64,000 nt of DNA, taken from assembly GCF_014654895.1 (NCBI RefSeq), contig NZ_BNBE01000001.1, forward strand, positions 2,889,001-2,953,000, written 5' to 3'. The position numbers and the translations under genes were made by a program. Source of the stretch: Streptomyces filamentosus (GTDB taxonomy: Bacteria; Actinomycetota; Actinomycetes; Streptomycetales; Streptomycetaceae). The stretch's first letter is position 1, and every line of letters starts with the position of its first letter. The notes beneath the pieces were generated by a model that made no database searches, had not been told where the DNA came from, and was given only the letters and a program-made list of their open reading frames with translations. Positions 35,637-44,319 of this stretch are shown here, one piece after another.

Positions 35637-36956
35637 GTGAACCCGACACAGACCCCCGACACGGACAGCCGCAGTCCCGAGCTCCGCGTGACGATGGACG
35701 CGCTCGGCGGTCTGCGCGCCGACCTCCTGGACGACGCCTTCGCCTACCGTCCGCTGCCCGCCCTCGCGGCGGACAGCGCGGCCCTCCGCTTCCTGCCGAG
35801 GCGGCTGCGCCCGCGCGCCGGGCTGCTGCCGCACGCGGTGGTGGGCTTCTGGGCGCTGGTGACCTTCCTCCTCGGCTTCGAGTACGTCACGAGCGGCGCG
35901 GGTCCGGTCGCCCTCGTCTACTGCGCCGTCCCGGCCGCCGCCGTCCTGCTCACCCTGCTCCGGCCGGTGCTCGCCTTCTGGGTCTCGCTCGGCTCGACGC
36001 CGTTCATCGCCTACCTCGGCGGCTACGACGGCTGGCCCTGGTCGCCGAACTCCTTCCTCGCCCACCTCGTGGTGCTGGTGGTCGTCGCCCTGCGCACCCG
36101 GCCGCGCACCGCCGCCTGGATGTGGCTGCTCACCGCCGGATACGCGGGCTTCACCGCCTTCTTCCTCGGCATGGGGACCGGGTACGGCTTCAACGGCGCC
36201 GGACTGCTCTTCGTCTCCGCCCTCCTCCTGCTCGCCGTGGCGATCCTCCAGATCCGCCGCCAGGCGGCCCGGGACGTCACCGCCCAGCAGACCGTCACCG
36301 CCGTCGAACGCTCCCGGCGGACCCTCCTGGAGGAGCGGACGACCATCGCGCGCGAGCTGCACGACGTCGTCGCGCACCACATGTCGGTGGTCGCCATCCA
36401 GGCGGAGGCCGCGCCCTACCGGGTGGAGAACCCGCCGCCGGAGCTGGAGCAGGCCTTCCGCACCATCCGGGAGAACGCGGTCGCCGCGCTCACCGAGCTG
36501 CGCCGCATCCTCGGGGTCGTACGGGCCGAGGACTACGAGGCGCCCGACGCCCCGCAGCCCACCCTCGCCGACCTCGACGGGCTCGTCGGCAACGTCCGGG
36601 AGGCCGGCCTCGACGTGACCCTGACGGTCACCGGCGCGGTGCGGGAGCTGCCGCAGGGCGTGGAGCTGTCGGCGTACCGGATCGTGCAGGAGGCGCTGTC
36701 GAACGTGCTGCGGCACGCGCCCGGCGCCGGCGCGAAGGTCGAGCTCGGGTACGTGCTCGGCGGGCTCGGGCTCCGGATCGCCAACGGCCCGGCACGCGGC
36801 CTGGTCAAGCCGTCGCCGGGGGCGGGGCACGGTCTCACCGGCATGCGGGAGCGTGTCACGATGCTCGGCGGGGAGATGACGGCCGAGGTGGCCGGCGACG
36901 GCGGCTACGAGGTCACCGTCTTCGTCCCCGTCCAGCGCGAGGGGACCGACCAGTGA
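35637..36956 (+). CDS. Two-component sensor histidine kinase (NarL type)
   Basis: A 439-residue kinase: about five or six membrane helices (60-200), a HisKA_3 box with the phospho-acceptor His in TIARELHDVVAHHMSVVAIQ near residue 243, and an ATP-binding domain with ELSAYRIVQEALSNVLRHA and GAGHGLTGMRERV. The extracellular loops are short, so it may sense membrane or intramembrane signals. TACCGT 7 bases before the GTG and no ribosome site suggest a leaderless mRNA. The response regulator overlaps by 4 bases. Confidence 0.93.
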   Translation: MNPTQTPDTDSRSPELRVTMDALGGLRADLLDDAFAYRPLPALAADSAALRFLPRRLRPRAGLLPHAVVGFWALVTFLLGFEYVTSGAGPVALVYCAVPAAAVLLTLLRPVLAFWVSLGSTPFIAYLGGYDGWPWSPNSFLAHLVVLVVVALRTRPRTAAWMWLLTAGYAGFTAFFLGMGTGYGFNGAGLLFVSALLLLAVAILQIRRQAARDVTAQQTVTAVERSRRTLLEERTTIARELHDVVAHHMSVVAIQAEAAPYRVENPPPELEQAFRTIRENAVAALTELRRILGVVRAEDYEAPDAPQPTLADLDGLVGNVREAGLDVTLTVTGAVRELPQGVELSAYRIVQEALSNVLRHAPGAGAKVELGYVLGGLGLRIANGPARGLVKPSPGAGHGLTGMRERVTMLGGEMTAEVAGDGGYEVTVFVPVQREGTDQ

Positions 36957-37615
36957 TCAGGGTGCTGATCGTCGACGACCAGATCATGGTCCGCGAGGGC
37001 TTCTCCGTGCTGCTCGGCGCGATGCCCGATATCGAGGTCGTCGGCGAGGCCGTCAACGGCCGGGAGGCGGTCGCGCAGGTCGCGGCGCTCCGCCCCGACG
37101 TCGTCCTCATGGACATCCGGATGCCCGAGCTGAACGGCATCGACGCCACCCGGGAGATCGTCGCCGCCGACGCGGACGCGAAGGTGCTCGTCCTGACCAC
37201 CTTCGACCTCGACGAGTACGTCTACCAGGCGCTGCGCGCCGGCGCCTCCGGCTTCCTCCTCAAGGACGCCTCGGCCCGGCAGCTCGCCGACGGCGTCCGG
37301 ATCGTCGCGGCCGGGGAGGCGCTGCTCGCGCCGACCGTGACGAAGCGGCTCATCACCGAGTTCGCGAAGTCCGCCGACACCGCCCCCCGCCCGCCCGCGG
37401 TCGACCGGGTCGGCGACCTGACCGAACGCGAGACGGAGGTCCTCGTCCTCATCGCGCAGGGCCTGTCCAACCAGGAGATCGCCGACCACCTGGTCGTCGC
37501 CGAGTCCACCATCAAGACCCATGTCAGCCGCATCCTCGTCAAACTGGGCCTCCGCGACCGCACCCAGGCCGCGGTCTTCGCCTACGAGGCGCGCCTGGTG
37601 CAGGTCGGCCGCTAG
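36953..37615 (+). CDS. NarL/LuxR-family response regulator
   Basis: A 220-residue regulator partnered with the upstream kinase. The receiver domain has the acidic pocket VDDQ, the phospho-acceptor Asp in DVVLMDIRMPELNG near residue 54, the Thr in VLVLTTFD and Lys in GFLLKDAS. The C-terminal HTH reads LTERETEVLVLIAQGLSNQEI and VVAESTIKTHVSRILVKLG. GTGA overlap with the kinase stop codon couples translation. Targets unknown; the P450 gene follows after 28 bases but has its own -10-like box. Confidence 0.95.
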   Translation: MIRVLIVDDQIMVREGFSVLLGAMPDIEVVGEAVNGREAVAQVAALRPDVVLMDIRMPELNGIDATREIVAADADAKVLVLTTFDLDEYVYQALRAGASGFLLKDASARQLADGVRIVAAGEALLAPTVTKRLITEFAKSADTAPRPPAVDRVGDLTERETEVLVLIAQGLSNQEIADHLVVAESTIKTHVSRILVKLGLRDRTQAAVFAYEARLVQVGR

Positions 37616-37643
37616 ACGGCCCGGCGGCGGTAGCGTCCGTGGC

Positions 37644-38849
37644 ATGGACGCCGTCGCCGCTTTCGATCCCTCGTCCCCGGACTTCGTCGCCGACCCCTAC
37701 CCGGTGTACGCCGCGCTGCGGGAGGCGGGGCGGGCGCACTGGTGCGGGCCGACCCGGCAGTGGCTGGTGCCGCACCACGCGGACGTGTCGGCGCTGCTGC
37801 GGGACCGGCGGCTGGGGCGGACGTACACGCACCGCTTCGGGCACGCCGAGTTCGGGCGGGAGGCGCCGGACCCGCTGCACGAGCCCTTCCACACGCTCAA
37901 CGACCACGGGCTGCTCGACCTGGAGGGCGCCGACCACGCGCGGATCCGGCGGCTGGTGTCGAAGGCGTTCACGCCGAGGACGGTGGAGCGGCTCGCGCCG
38001 ACGGTGCGGGGGCTGGCGGCCCGCCTGGTCGACGGGCTGGTCGGGGCGGGCGGCGGGGACCTCCAGGCGCTGGTCGCCGAACCCCTGCCGGTCGCGGTCA
38101 TCGCGGAGATGCTGGGCGTTCCGGAGGGGGACGAGGAGCGGGCGATGCTGCGGCCCTGGTCGGCGGCGATCTGCGGCATGTTCGAGCTGAACCCCTCGGA
38201 GGAGACGGCCCGGCTCGCGGTCCGGGCGTCGATCGAGTTCTCCGGATACCTCCGGGAGCTGATCGCCCGCCGGCGGGCCGAGCCCGGCGACGACCTGGTC
38301 TCCGCGCTGGTCGCCGTCGAGGAGCTGACCGAGCAGGAGGTGGTCTCCACCTGCGTGCTGCTGCTGAACGCGGGGCACGAGGCGACCGTGAACACCACGG
38401 TCGGCGGGGTGTGGACCCTGCTGCGGCACGGGGCGTGGGGCGACGTGCCGGCGGATCCCGGGAAGTTGTCCACAGCTGTGGACGAACTCCTGCGGTACGA
38501 CACCCCGCTCCAGATGTTCGAGCGCTGGGTGCTCGACGACATCGAGATCGGCGGCACGGTGATCCCCCGCGGCTCGGAGGTCGCCCTCCTCTTCGGCTCC
38601 GCCAACCGGGACCCGGCCCGCTTCGGCCCCACCGCCGACGTCCTCGACCTCGCCCGCGCGGACAACCCGCACGTCACCTTCGGCGCGGGCGTCCACTACT
38701 GCCTGGGCGCGCCGCTGGCCCGGCTCGAACTCGCCGCCGTCTTCGGCGAGCTGCGCCGCCGGGCCCCGGGCCTGCGGCTCGCCGCGGACCCCGTCCGGAG
38801 ACCCGGGTACGTGATCCGCGGCTTCGAGTCCCTCCTCGTGGAGGTGTGA
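37644..38849 (+). CDS. Cytochrome P450 (CYP107-like)
   Basis: A 401-residue soluble class I P450. The heme loop is FGAGVHYCLGAPLARLEL with the ligand Cys near residue 352; the I-helix oxygen motif reads LLNAGHEATVN; ELLRYDTP and the ERWVLDDIEIGG strand are typical of bacterial CYP107-type enzymes. Substrate and redox partners are unknown; no ferredoxin is adjacent. TAGCGT 7 bases before the ATG, no Shine-Dalgarno: leaderless. It converges with the ABC permease gene, 6 bases between stop codons. Confidence 0.94.
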   Translation: MDAVAAFDPSSPDFVADPYPVYAALREAGRAHWCGPTRQWLVPHHADVSALLRDRRLGRTYTHRFGHAEFGREAPDPLHEPFHTLNDHGLLDLEGADHARIRRLVSKAFTPRTVERLAPTVRGLAARLVDGLVGAGGGDLQALVAEPLPVAVIAEMLGVPEGDEERAMLRPWSAAICGMFELNPSEETARLAVRASIEFSGYLRELIARRRAEPGDDLVSALVAVEELTEQEVVSTCVLLLNAGHEATVNTTVGGVWTLLRHGAWGDVPADPGKLSTAVDELLRYDTPLQMFERWVLDDIEIGGTVIPRGSEVALLFGSANRDPARFGPTADVLDLARADNPHVTFGAGVHYCLGAPLARLELAAVFGELRRRAPGLRLAADPVRRPGYVIRGFESLLVEV

Positions 38850-38855
38850 ACCCCG

Positions 38856-40424
38856 TCAGAGCTGCGCGTCCCGGCGCCGCAGGGCCGTCAGGCCCGCCGC
38901 GGTCAGGGCGGCGGCCAGGGCCGTGAGGAGGAGGAGCGGGGTCCGGGCGACGTCGCCGCCGGGGAGCCTGGGGAGGTGGGCGTAGGGGGAGAGGTCCAGT
39001 ACGGCCCGGGGGAGGTCCAGGGCGGGGCCGATCCAGCCGAGGGCCAGGCAGAGGCCCGCCGCGCCCCAGGCGGCTCCGGCGGCCCGGGGGACGGCGCCCC
39101 ACAGCAGCACCGCCACCGAGGCGAGGGTCCAGACGGCGGGCAGCTGGGCGAGCGAGGCGCCCAGGACCGCGCCGGCGTCGTGGCCGTACGAGAGGGCGAG
39201 GCCGAGGCCGCTCAGGGCGAGGATCGCGGCGGAGCCGGCGAACGCGGGCACGAGGTGTCCGGCGGCCCACCGCAGCCGTCCGAGGGAGGCGGCGAGGAGG
39301 GGTTCGGCGCGGCCCGAGGTCTCCTCGGCGTGCGCCCGCAGCACCGCCCCGACCGCGTACAGCGCGGCGAGCATCCCGAAGAGGGAGACCATCGTGGCGA
39401 GGAAGGCGTCGGTCAGTGCTTCCTGGCCGCCCATCCGCTCGAAGATCTCGCGGGCCTTCGCGTTGTCGCCGACCAGGTCCGCCGCGCCCTCGACCATGCC
39501 GCCGAAGACGAGGCCGCCGAGGAGGAAGCCGAGCCCCCAGCCGAGCAGCGAGCCGCGCTGGAGCCGCCACGCCAGGGCCCCGGCTCCCGTGAGGCGGCCG
39601 GCGGCCGGTCCCGGCCGGGTGGCGAGGAAGGACGCGCCGACGTCGCGGCGGGCGGTGAGGGCGTACGCGAGGAGGGTCTGGGCGAGGACGGCGGCGGCGA
39701 TCAGCAGCAGCACCCACCAGCGTTCGCCCGCGAAGGCGCGGACGTTCTCGGCCCAGCCGACGGGGGAGAGCCAGGTGAGGACGGAGTCCCCGGAGGCGTC
39801 CCCGGAGTCCCCGGCGGCGCGCAGCACGAAGGCGAGGCCGAGGACGCCGGCGGCGATGCCCCGGACGAGCCGGGCGCTCTCGGTGAGCTGGGCGGCGAGC
39901 GCGGTGACGGTCGCGAAGACCATGCCGGTGCCGCCGATCGCGAGGGCGAGGGCGAGCGCCCCGGCGAGGCCCTGCCCGGCGAGGCCGGCGAGGACGAGGA
40001 GCGCGGCGGCGGCGTTGACGGCGAGTGCGGCGAGGAGCGCGGCGGTGAGTGGCGCGCGGCGGCCCACCGCCCCGGCGGACAGCATTTCCTGACGGCCGGT
40101 CTCCTCCTCCTCGCGGGTGTGCCGGACGACGACGATCAGGCTCGCGACGGCGGCGAGGACGGCGCCGAAGGTGCCGAAGCGCCAGGCGACGAGCCCGCCG
40201 AGGGAGTCGGAGAAGACCGGTCCGTAGAGGGAGCGCATGGAGCTGTTGGCGGTCATGGAGGCGGCGAGTTCGGCGCGCGCGGCGGCGGTGTCGTACAGCC
40301 CGCCGAGGGAGCCGGGGCCGGAGGCGACGAGGCCGCCGGTGACGAGCGCCCACAGGGGGATGGCCAGCCGGTCGCGGCGGAGCGCGAGCCGGGTGAGGGT
40401 GCCGGTGCCGGCGAGGGCGGTCAT
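38856..40424 (-). CDS. ABC-2 type exporter permease
   Basis: A 522-residue membrane protein with roughly twelve hydrophobic helices in two related halves, as in the tetronasin/polyketide exporter permeases (TnrB3-like). [20 protein letters not shown] and [20 protein letters not shown] are the two cytoplasmic coupling loops, each with an EETxR core, which shows an internal duplication. Works with the ATPase upstream, whose stop overlaps its ATG by 4 bases. Substrate unknown, likely a hydrophobic drug or antibiotic. Confidence 0.88.
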   Translation of the reverse strand: MTALAGTGTLTRLALRRDRLAIPLWALVTGGLVASGPGSLGGLYDTAAARAELAASMTANSSMRSLYGPVFSDSLGGLVAWRFGTFGAVLAAVASLIVVVRHTREEEETGRQEMLSAGAVGRRAPLTAALLAALAVNAAAALLVLAGLAGQGLAGALALALAIGGTGMVFATVTALAAQLTESARLVRGIAAGVLGLAFVLRAAGDSGDASGDSVLTWLSPVGWAENVRAFAGERWWVLLLIAAAVLAQTLLAYALTARRDVGASFLATRPGPAAGRLTGAGALAWRLQRGSLLGWGLGFLLGGLVFGGMVEGAADLVGDNAKAREIFERMGGQEALTDAFLATMVSLFGMLAALYAVGAVLRAHAEETSGRAEPLLAASLGRLRWAAGHLVPAFAGSAAILALSGLGLALSYGHDAGAVLGASLAQLPAVWTLASVAVLLWGAVPRAAGAAWGAAGLCLALGWIGPALDLPRAVLDLSPYAHLPRLPGGDVARTPLLLLTALAAALTAAGLTALRRRDAQL

Positions 40425-41320
40425 GACGCCACCTCGGTGTCCGCGTAGTGGCGGAGGAAGAGCTCCTCCAGGGTGGGCGGGGTGCTGGTGAGCGAGCGGA
40501 CGCCGGCCGCGAGGAGCGCGGCGAGGACCGGTTCGAGCTTGTCGGTGTCGACCTGGAGGCGGACCTTGGGGCCTTCGGCGCGCAGGCCGTGGACGCCGGG
40601 GAGGCGGTCGAGGCCCCCGGGCGTCCCGGCCAGTTCGGCGCTGACGCTGGTGCGGGTGAGGTGGCGCAGTTCGGCGAGCGAACCGGACTCCACGGTGCGG
40701 CCCTTGCGGACGATGCTGACCCGGTCGCAGAGGGTCTCGACCTCGCCGAGGATGTGGCTGGAGAGCAGCACGGTCCGGCCCCGGTCGCGGGCCTCGCGGA
40801 CGCAGTCCCGGAAGACCTCCTCCATCAGCGGGTCGAGGCCGCTGGTGGGTTCGTCGAGGACGAGGAGTTCGGCGTCGGAGGCGAAGGCGGCGACGAGGGC
40901 GACCTTCTGCCGGTTGCCCTTGGAGTAGGTGCGGCCCTTCTTGGTGGGGTCGAGCTCGAAGCGCTCGATCAGCTCCGCGCGGCGGGCCGGGTCGGGGCCG
41001 GTGCCGCGCAGCCGCCCGTACAGGTCGATGACCTCGCCGCCGGAGAGGTTGCGCCAGAGGGTGACGTCGCCGGGGACGTAGGCGAGGCGGCGGTGGAGGG
41101 CGACGGCGTCGGCCCAGGGGTCGCCGCCGAGCAGCCGGACGGTGCCGGAGTCGGCGCGCAGCAGCCCGAGGAGGACGCGGATGGCGGTCGACTTCCCGGC
41201 GCCGTTGGGGCCGAGGAAGCCGTGGACCTCGCCGGTGGCGACGGTCAGGTCGAGTCCGTCGAGTGCGTGGGTGCGGCCGAAGGACTTGTGGAGTCCGGTG
41301 ACGGCGAGAGCGTTCGTCAT
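40421..41320 (-). CDS. ABC transporter ATP-binding protein (DrrA type)
   Basis: A 299-residue ATPase: Walker [17 protein letters not shown] near residue 38, a signature region [20 protein letters not shown] (the LSGGQ loop reads YSKGN), Walker [15 protein letters not shown] and the switch His in [11 protein letters not shown]. Gives energy to the permease at 38856. It is divergent from a GbsR/MarR regulator, and a perfect palindrome (41341-41356) lies 21 bases upstream of its start, so expression is probably controlled by that regulator. Confidence 0.93.
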   Translation of the reverse strand: MTNALAVTGLHKSFGRTHALDGLDLTVATGEVHGFLGPNGAGKSTAIRVLLGLLRADSGTVRLLGGDPWADAVALHRRLAYVPGDVTLWRNLSGGEVIDLYGRLRGTGPDPARRAELIERFELDPTKKGRTYSKGNRQKVALVAAFASDAELLVLDEPTSGLDPLMEEVFRDCVREARDRGRTVLLSSHILGEVETLCDRVSIVRKGRTVESGSLAELRHLTRTSVSAELAGTPGGLDRLPGVHGLRAEGPKVRLQVDTDKLEPVLAALLAAGVRSLTSTPPTLEELFLRHYADTEVAS

Positions 41321-41340
41321 GCTTCGGAACGTACGCTCAT

Positions 41341-41356
41341 TTCACAAACTTGTGAA
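41341..41356. promoter_or_regulatory. Palindromic operator between ABC exporter and GbsR/MarR gene
   Basis: TTCACAA-AC-TTGTGAA, perfect 7-base arms, centrally in the 102-base divergent region. TTGTGA with TATAAA/TAAAGT shortly after resembles a promoter for the regulator, though spacing is short. Predicted binding site of the GbsR/MarR protein. Confidence 0.7.
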
Positions 41357-41422
41357 GTTAAGGAAGCGTATAAAGTTGTCGGGACGGCGCGGAGGCGCCC
41401 GAGCGAGGGAGACGATGACGCC

Positions 41423-41905
41423 ATGACCAGGAGCGACGAGGAAGCGGTGTCCCGGTTCGTGGAGCGCTTCGCCGCCGAGATGACCGAGGCCGGGATGCAG
41501 CGGATGGCCGCCCGCGTCTTCGCGGCGCTGCTCGCCTCCGAGAACGCCTCGCTGACCTCGGCGGAGCTCGCCGAACAGCTCGTGATCAGCCCCGCCGCCG
41601 TCTCCGGCGCGATCCGCTACCTCACCCAGGTCGGCATGGTCGCCCGCGAGCGCGAACCGGGCACCCGGCGCGAGCGGTACGTGCTCCACAACGAGATCTG
41701 GTACGAGACCTTCACCCGCCGCGACCAGATCCTGACCCGCTGGGAGAAGGTCCTGCGCGAGGGCGCCGACACCCTCGGCCCGGACACGGCGGCCGGCGCC
41801 CGCACCGCCGAGACCGCCGACTTCTTCGCCTTCCTCCAGGACGAGATGACCTCGATGCTGGACCGCTGGCGGGAGCGGAAGGAAGCCCGCGGGGCTCAGT
41901 CCTGA
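41423..41905 (+). CDS. GbsR/MarR-family transcriptional regulator
   Basis: A 160-residue winged-helix regulator. The DNA-binding part reads LTSAELAEQLVISPAAVSGAIRYLTQVGMV, followed by a wing with REPGTRRERYVL and a helical dimer region (residues 100-160). Divergent from the ABC exporter genes, a layout in which such regulators repress the exporter until its substrate binds. GAGGGAGA precedes the ATG by 10 bases. Its 3' end overlaps the convergent gene by 10 bases. Confidence 0.9.
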   Translation: MTRSDEEAVSRFVERFAAEMTEAGMQRMAARVFAALLASENASLTSAELAEQLVISPAAVSGAIRYLTQVGMVAREREPGTRRERYVLHNEIWYETFTRRDQILTRWEKVLREGADTLGPDTAAGARTAETADFFAFLQDEMTSMLDRWRERKEARGAQS

Positions 41906-43230
41906 GCGGTGGGCTCCGGCGCGGGCTCGGCCTCCAGCAGGTCGGCCAGGGCCTCCAGGAGCGCCGCGCCGTCCGCCGAACCGGCCTCCAGGTACGGCCC
42001 CGAGGGCCACAGCGGCCGCCCGTCGCACCAGGCCACCACCACGGGGGCGCCGTCCGCGTCGCCGTCCTCCGCGTCCCGGTCCAGCCAGCCGCGCAGCTCC
42101 ACCGTGCCGGTCGGACCCACCGGCCGGTCCGGCGGCAGCAGCGGCAGCACCGCCTCGGGCCGGTCGTCCGGGCCGCCGTGCGCGGGGAAGACCACCAGCG
42201 CGGTCCCCTCGCCGACCGGCGCGGGCACCAGCGCGTACCGCCGCTCGACGGGTACGGGGGCGAGCGCGGCCCGCACCAGGACCCGCACGACGGGCAGCCC
42301 CCGGTTCCACACCTGGAAGGAGGCCCAGAGGGTCCAGGCCGCGGCGGCCGTCAGCAGGAGCAGGGAGCCCGTGGGCACGCCGCCCTCCGCGCCCTCCTCC
42401 GGCCAGAGCACGTCCGTCGCCGTCAGGGCGCCGTAGAGCACGAGGACGGTCAGGCCGCCCCACACCTGCGCGAGCCCCGCCGTCCCCCGCAGCGCCCGCA
42501 CCCGCCACCACGGCACCGCCCGCACGTCCGGCTCGGGGCGGCGCGGCCGCTTCCGGCGCCGGGGCGTCACCGCCCAGGACTCGGCGTGGGCGGCGAAGCG
42601 CGCGTAGGACGGGACGGAGACGGACGAAGGAGCGTGGGGGACGCCGGGCCCCGCCTGCGGCTGGGCCGGCACCGGAAGCCCCGCCAGACGCGCCTCCTCG
42701 GCGACGGCCAGCAGCCGCCGCCGCGCGGCCGTGCCCCGCACGGGCCTGGCCCGGAAGAGCGGGCCGCCGCCGGGCGCCGCGAGCACCCCGCCCCCGCGGG
42801 AGTCGCCGCACCACCACAGCACCCCGGTCGGGGCGGGCCGGGCCTCCTGCCAGCGCGCCCGGCTCGCGATCACCCGCAGCGGCAGCAGGCCCCCGCCGTC
42901 CACCGCCGCCAGGACGACGGCCTCGCCGCTCCAGTGGCGCGACACGACCGTCGCGGGGTGCGCCGACCAGGGACCGGAGGCGAGGATCCGCCGGAACCGG
43001 CGGACGTTCGGCAGCCGGACGAGGCCGAAGGCGCAGGCCGTCGCCCCGCCGACGCAGGCGAAACCGGCCAGGTCCTCCGCCCACGGGGGGTCTTCGGGGA
43101 GGAAGCCGAAGCAGACGAGGGCGAGGACCGCGAGCGCGAACCCTCCCGCCGCCAGCCGCAGCCCGCCGCGCCGGTACCGCTCCAGCTCCTCGGCCGTTCC
43201 CGGCAGATCCAGCGCCCGCGTCCCGCTCAC
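41896..43230 (-). CDS. Membrane protein of unknown function
   Basis: A 444-residue protein with two membrane pairs: GGFALAVLALVCFGFLP and GFACVGGATACAFGLV near the N-terminus, VWGGLTVLVLYGALTA and LLLLTAAAAWTLWASFQVW around residues 240-310. The soluble stretches are beta-rich, with WQEARPAPTGVLWWCGDSRGG and AVLPLLPPDRPVGPTGTVE. Resembles the many unassigned streptomycete integral membrane proteins. GTG 43230 has GGGGGG 6 bases upstream; the frame stays open far upstream only through GC bias. May be co-transcribed with the kinase-like gene at 43362. Confidence 0.78.
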   Translation of the reverse strand: MSGTRALDLPGTAEELERYRRGGLRLAAGGFALAVLALVCFGFLPEDPPWAEDLAGFACVGGATACAFGLVRLPNVRRFRRILASGPWSAHPATVVSRHWSGEAVVLAAVDGGGLLPLRVIASRARWQEARPAPTGVLWWCGDSRGGGVLAAPGGGPLFRARPVRGTAARRRLLAVAEEARLAGLPVPAQPQAGPGVPHAPSSVSVPSYARFAAHAESWAVTPRRRKRPRRPEPDVRAVPWWRVRALRGTAGLAQVWGGLTVLVLYGALTATDVLWPEEGAEGGVPTGSLLLLTAAAAWTLWASFQVWNRGLPVVRVLVRAALAPVPVERRYALVPAPVGEGTALVVFPAHGGPDDRPEAVLPLLPPDRPVGPTGTVELRGWLDRDAEDGDADGAPVVVAWCDGRPLWPSGPYLEAGSADGAALLEALADLLEAEPAPEPTAQD

Positions 43231-43332
43231 TCCAGGCCCCCCGGCCACGCCACCACCCCTTGCCCCTCCGACGACAGGGGTGACCGTAGCCGCGCGGACC
43301 GCCCTTGACCAGGGCCGGAGGACCCCGAGGCC

Positions 43333-43360
43333 GGGGGAGGGGAGGAGGGGAGGGGGAGGG
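43333..43360 (+). other. G-rich tract with G-quadruplex potential
   Basis: Five runs of 3-5 G separated by single A or AGGA (GGGGG-A-GGGG-AGGA-GGGG-A-GGGGG-A-GGG) on the plus strand, in the gap between two minus-strand genes. Structure formation is inferred from the pattern only. Confidence 0.45.
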
Positions 43361-43361
43361 C

Positions 43362-44177
43362 TCAGACCGGAGGCACCGCCTCCCTGGGCAGCGTCAGCCC
43401 CCACGCCCCGGCCCGGACGGTCCAGGTGCGGCGGCGGACCGGACCCGCGATCCGGCCGTCCGCGCGGTAGCGGAAGTCCGGGCCGGAGACGGTGAGGCTG
43501 CCCGCGACGGCCCGCCGGGGCGGGTCGGCGGCGGCCGGATGCACGACCACCTCCGCCGTACCGACGCCGCCCTCTCTGGGCCGTGCCGTCACCGCGGCCA
43601 CCGGCGCGTCCACGTCGGCCAGCAGCACCCCGTCCGCCTCCACCCGCAGCCGGTGCGTCCGGACCCCGGGCACCACCGGCGCGGGCCGCACCAGCGTGCG
43701 CACCAGGGAGCGGCAGGTCCCCCACACGGAGGGGGCCGTCCCGGCGGCGGGCACGGGCGCGGCCGGCACCCGCAGGTCGCCGAGGACCACCCCGTCGCTG
43801 TCGTCCACCAGCAGGTCCAGGCTCCGCACCGCCCCGTCCAGGACGGTCCGGGCGGCGGCCACGGCGCCGCGCGGCACGCCGAGGCCGTACGCGATCTCCA
43901 GGGCGCCCGGCGGGCCGATCGGGACCAGCGCGAGCGCCGCCCGGTCCCGCTGCAGCAGGGTCACCGCGCGCAGCAGCGACCGGTCGTCGCCGAGGACGAC
44001 GGGGCGGCGGGAGCCGCGCCGGGACAGGGCCCGGGAGAATTCCTCGGGACAGTCCGGCAGGCAGATCTTCGCCTCCGCGCCCGCGGACAGCACATCCTTC
44101 GCGATCCGTACGGACTCGCCGTCGCTTCGGCGGGCGACCGGGTCGACGATGACCAGCAGCTGGTCGTGATCCGACAC
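43362..44177 (-). CDS. Diacylglycerol-kinase-like protein with degenerate catalytic site
   Basis: A 271-residue protein of the bacterial lipid-kinase (DagK/YegS) fold: VIVDPVARRSDGESV at the start, a nucleotide region VVLGDDRSLLRAVTLL and LVPIGPPGALEIAYGLGVP. Active enzymes carry GGDGT and GTxND at the last two; here they read GDDRS and GPPGA, so the ATP and Mg sites look lost. The C-terminal beta domain (LTVSGPDFRYRADGRIAG) is kept. GTG 44177 has AGGAAGGACCGAG before it. Possibly a lipid-binding or regulatory remnant. Divergent from purA. Confidence 0.8.
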   Translation of the reverse strand: MSDHDQLLVIVDPVARRSDGESVRIAKDVLSAGAEAKICLPDCPEEFSRALSRRGSRRPVVLGDDRSLLRAVTLLQRDRAALALVPIGPPGALEIAYGLGVPRGAVAAARTVLDGAVRSLDLLVDDSDGVVLGDLRVPAAPVPAAGTAPSVWGTCRSLVRTLVRPAPVVPGVRTHRLRVEADGVLLADVDAPVAAVTARPREGGVGTAEVVVHPAAADPPRRAVAGSLTVSGPDFRYRADGRIAGPVRRRTWTVRAGAWGLTLPREAVPPV

Positions 44178-44211
44178 CTCGGTCCTTCCTCGGGTAGTCT
44201 CTTTGTGCAAG

Positions 44212-44239
44212 AGCCCCTTGCGCTATTGCGCCAGGGGCT
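44212..44239. promoter_or_regulatory. Hairpin in the purA leader region
   Basis: AGCCCCT-T-GCGC, loop TATT, GCGC-C-AGGGGCT: an 11-bp stem with one mismatch in the 142-base gap between the divergent lipid-kinase-like gene and purA. It could be a leader hairpin affecting purA, or part of an operator. Confidence 0.5.
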
Positions 44240-44319
44240 TCGTCTATTCCGGGGCACACCGGTGAGGCGGCGTAGGCCCCCTGACCTTGGAATGCCCCCT
44301 CCGGAAGGGGTGTACGCCT

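Noticed and set aside
37644..41905. P450, ABC exporter and regulator as part of a biosynthetic gene cluster
   Set aside because: No synthase, NRPS, terpene or RiPP enzyme nearby; surrounding genes are core metabolism.
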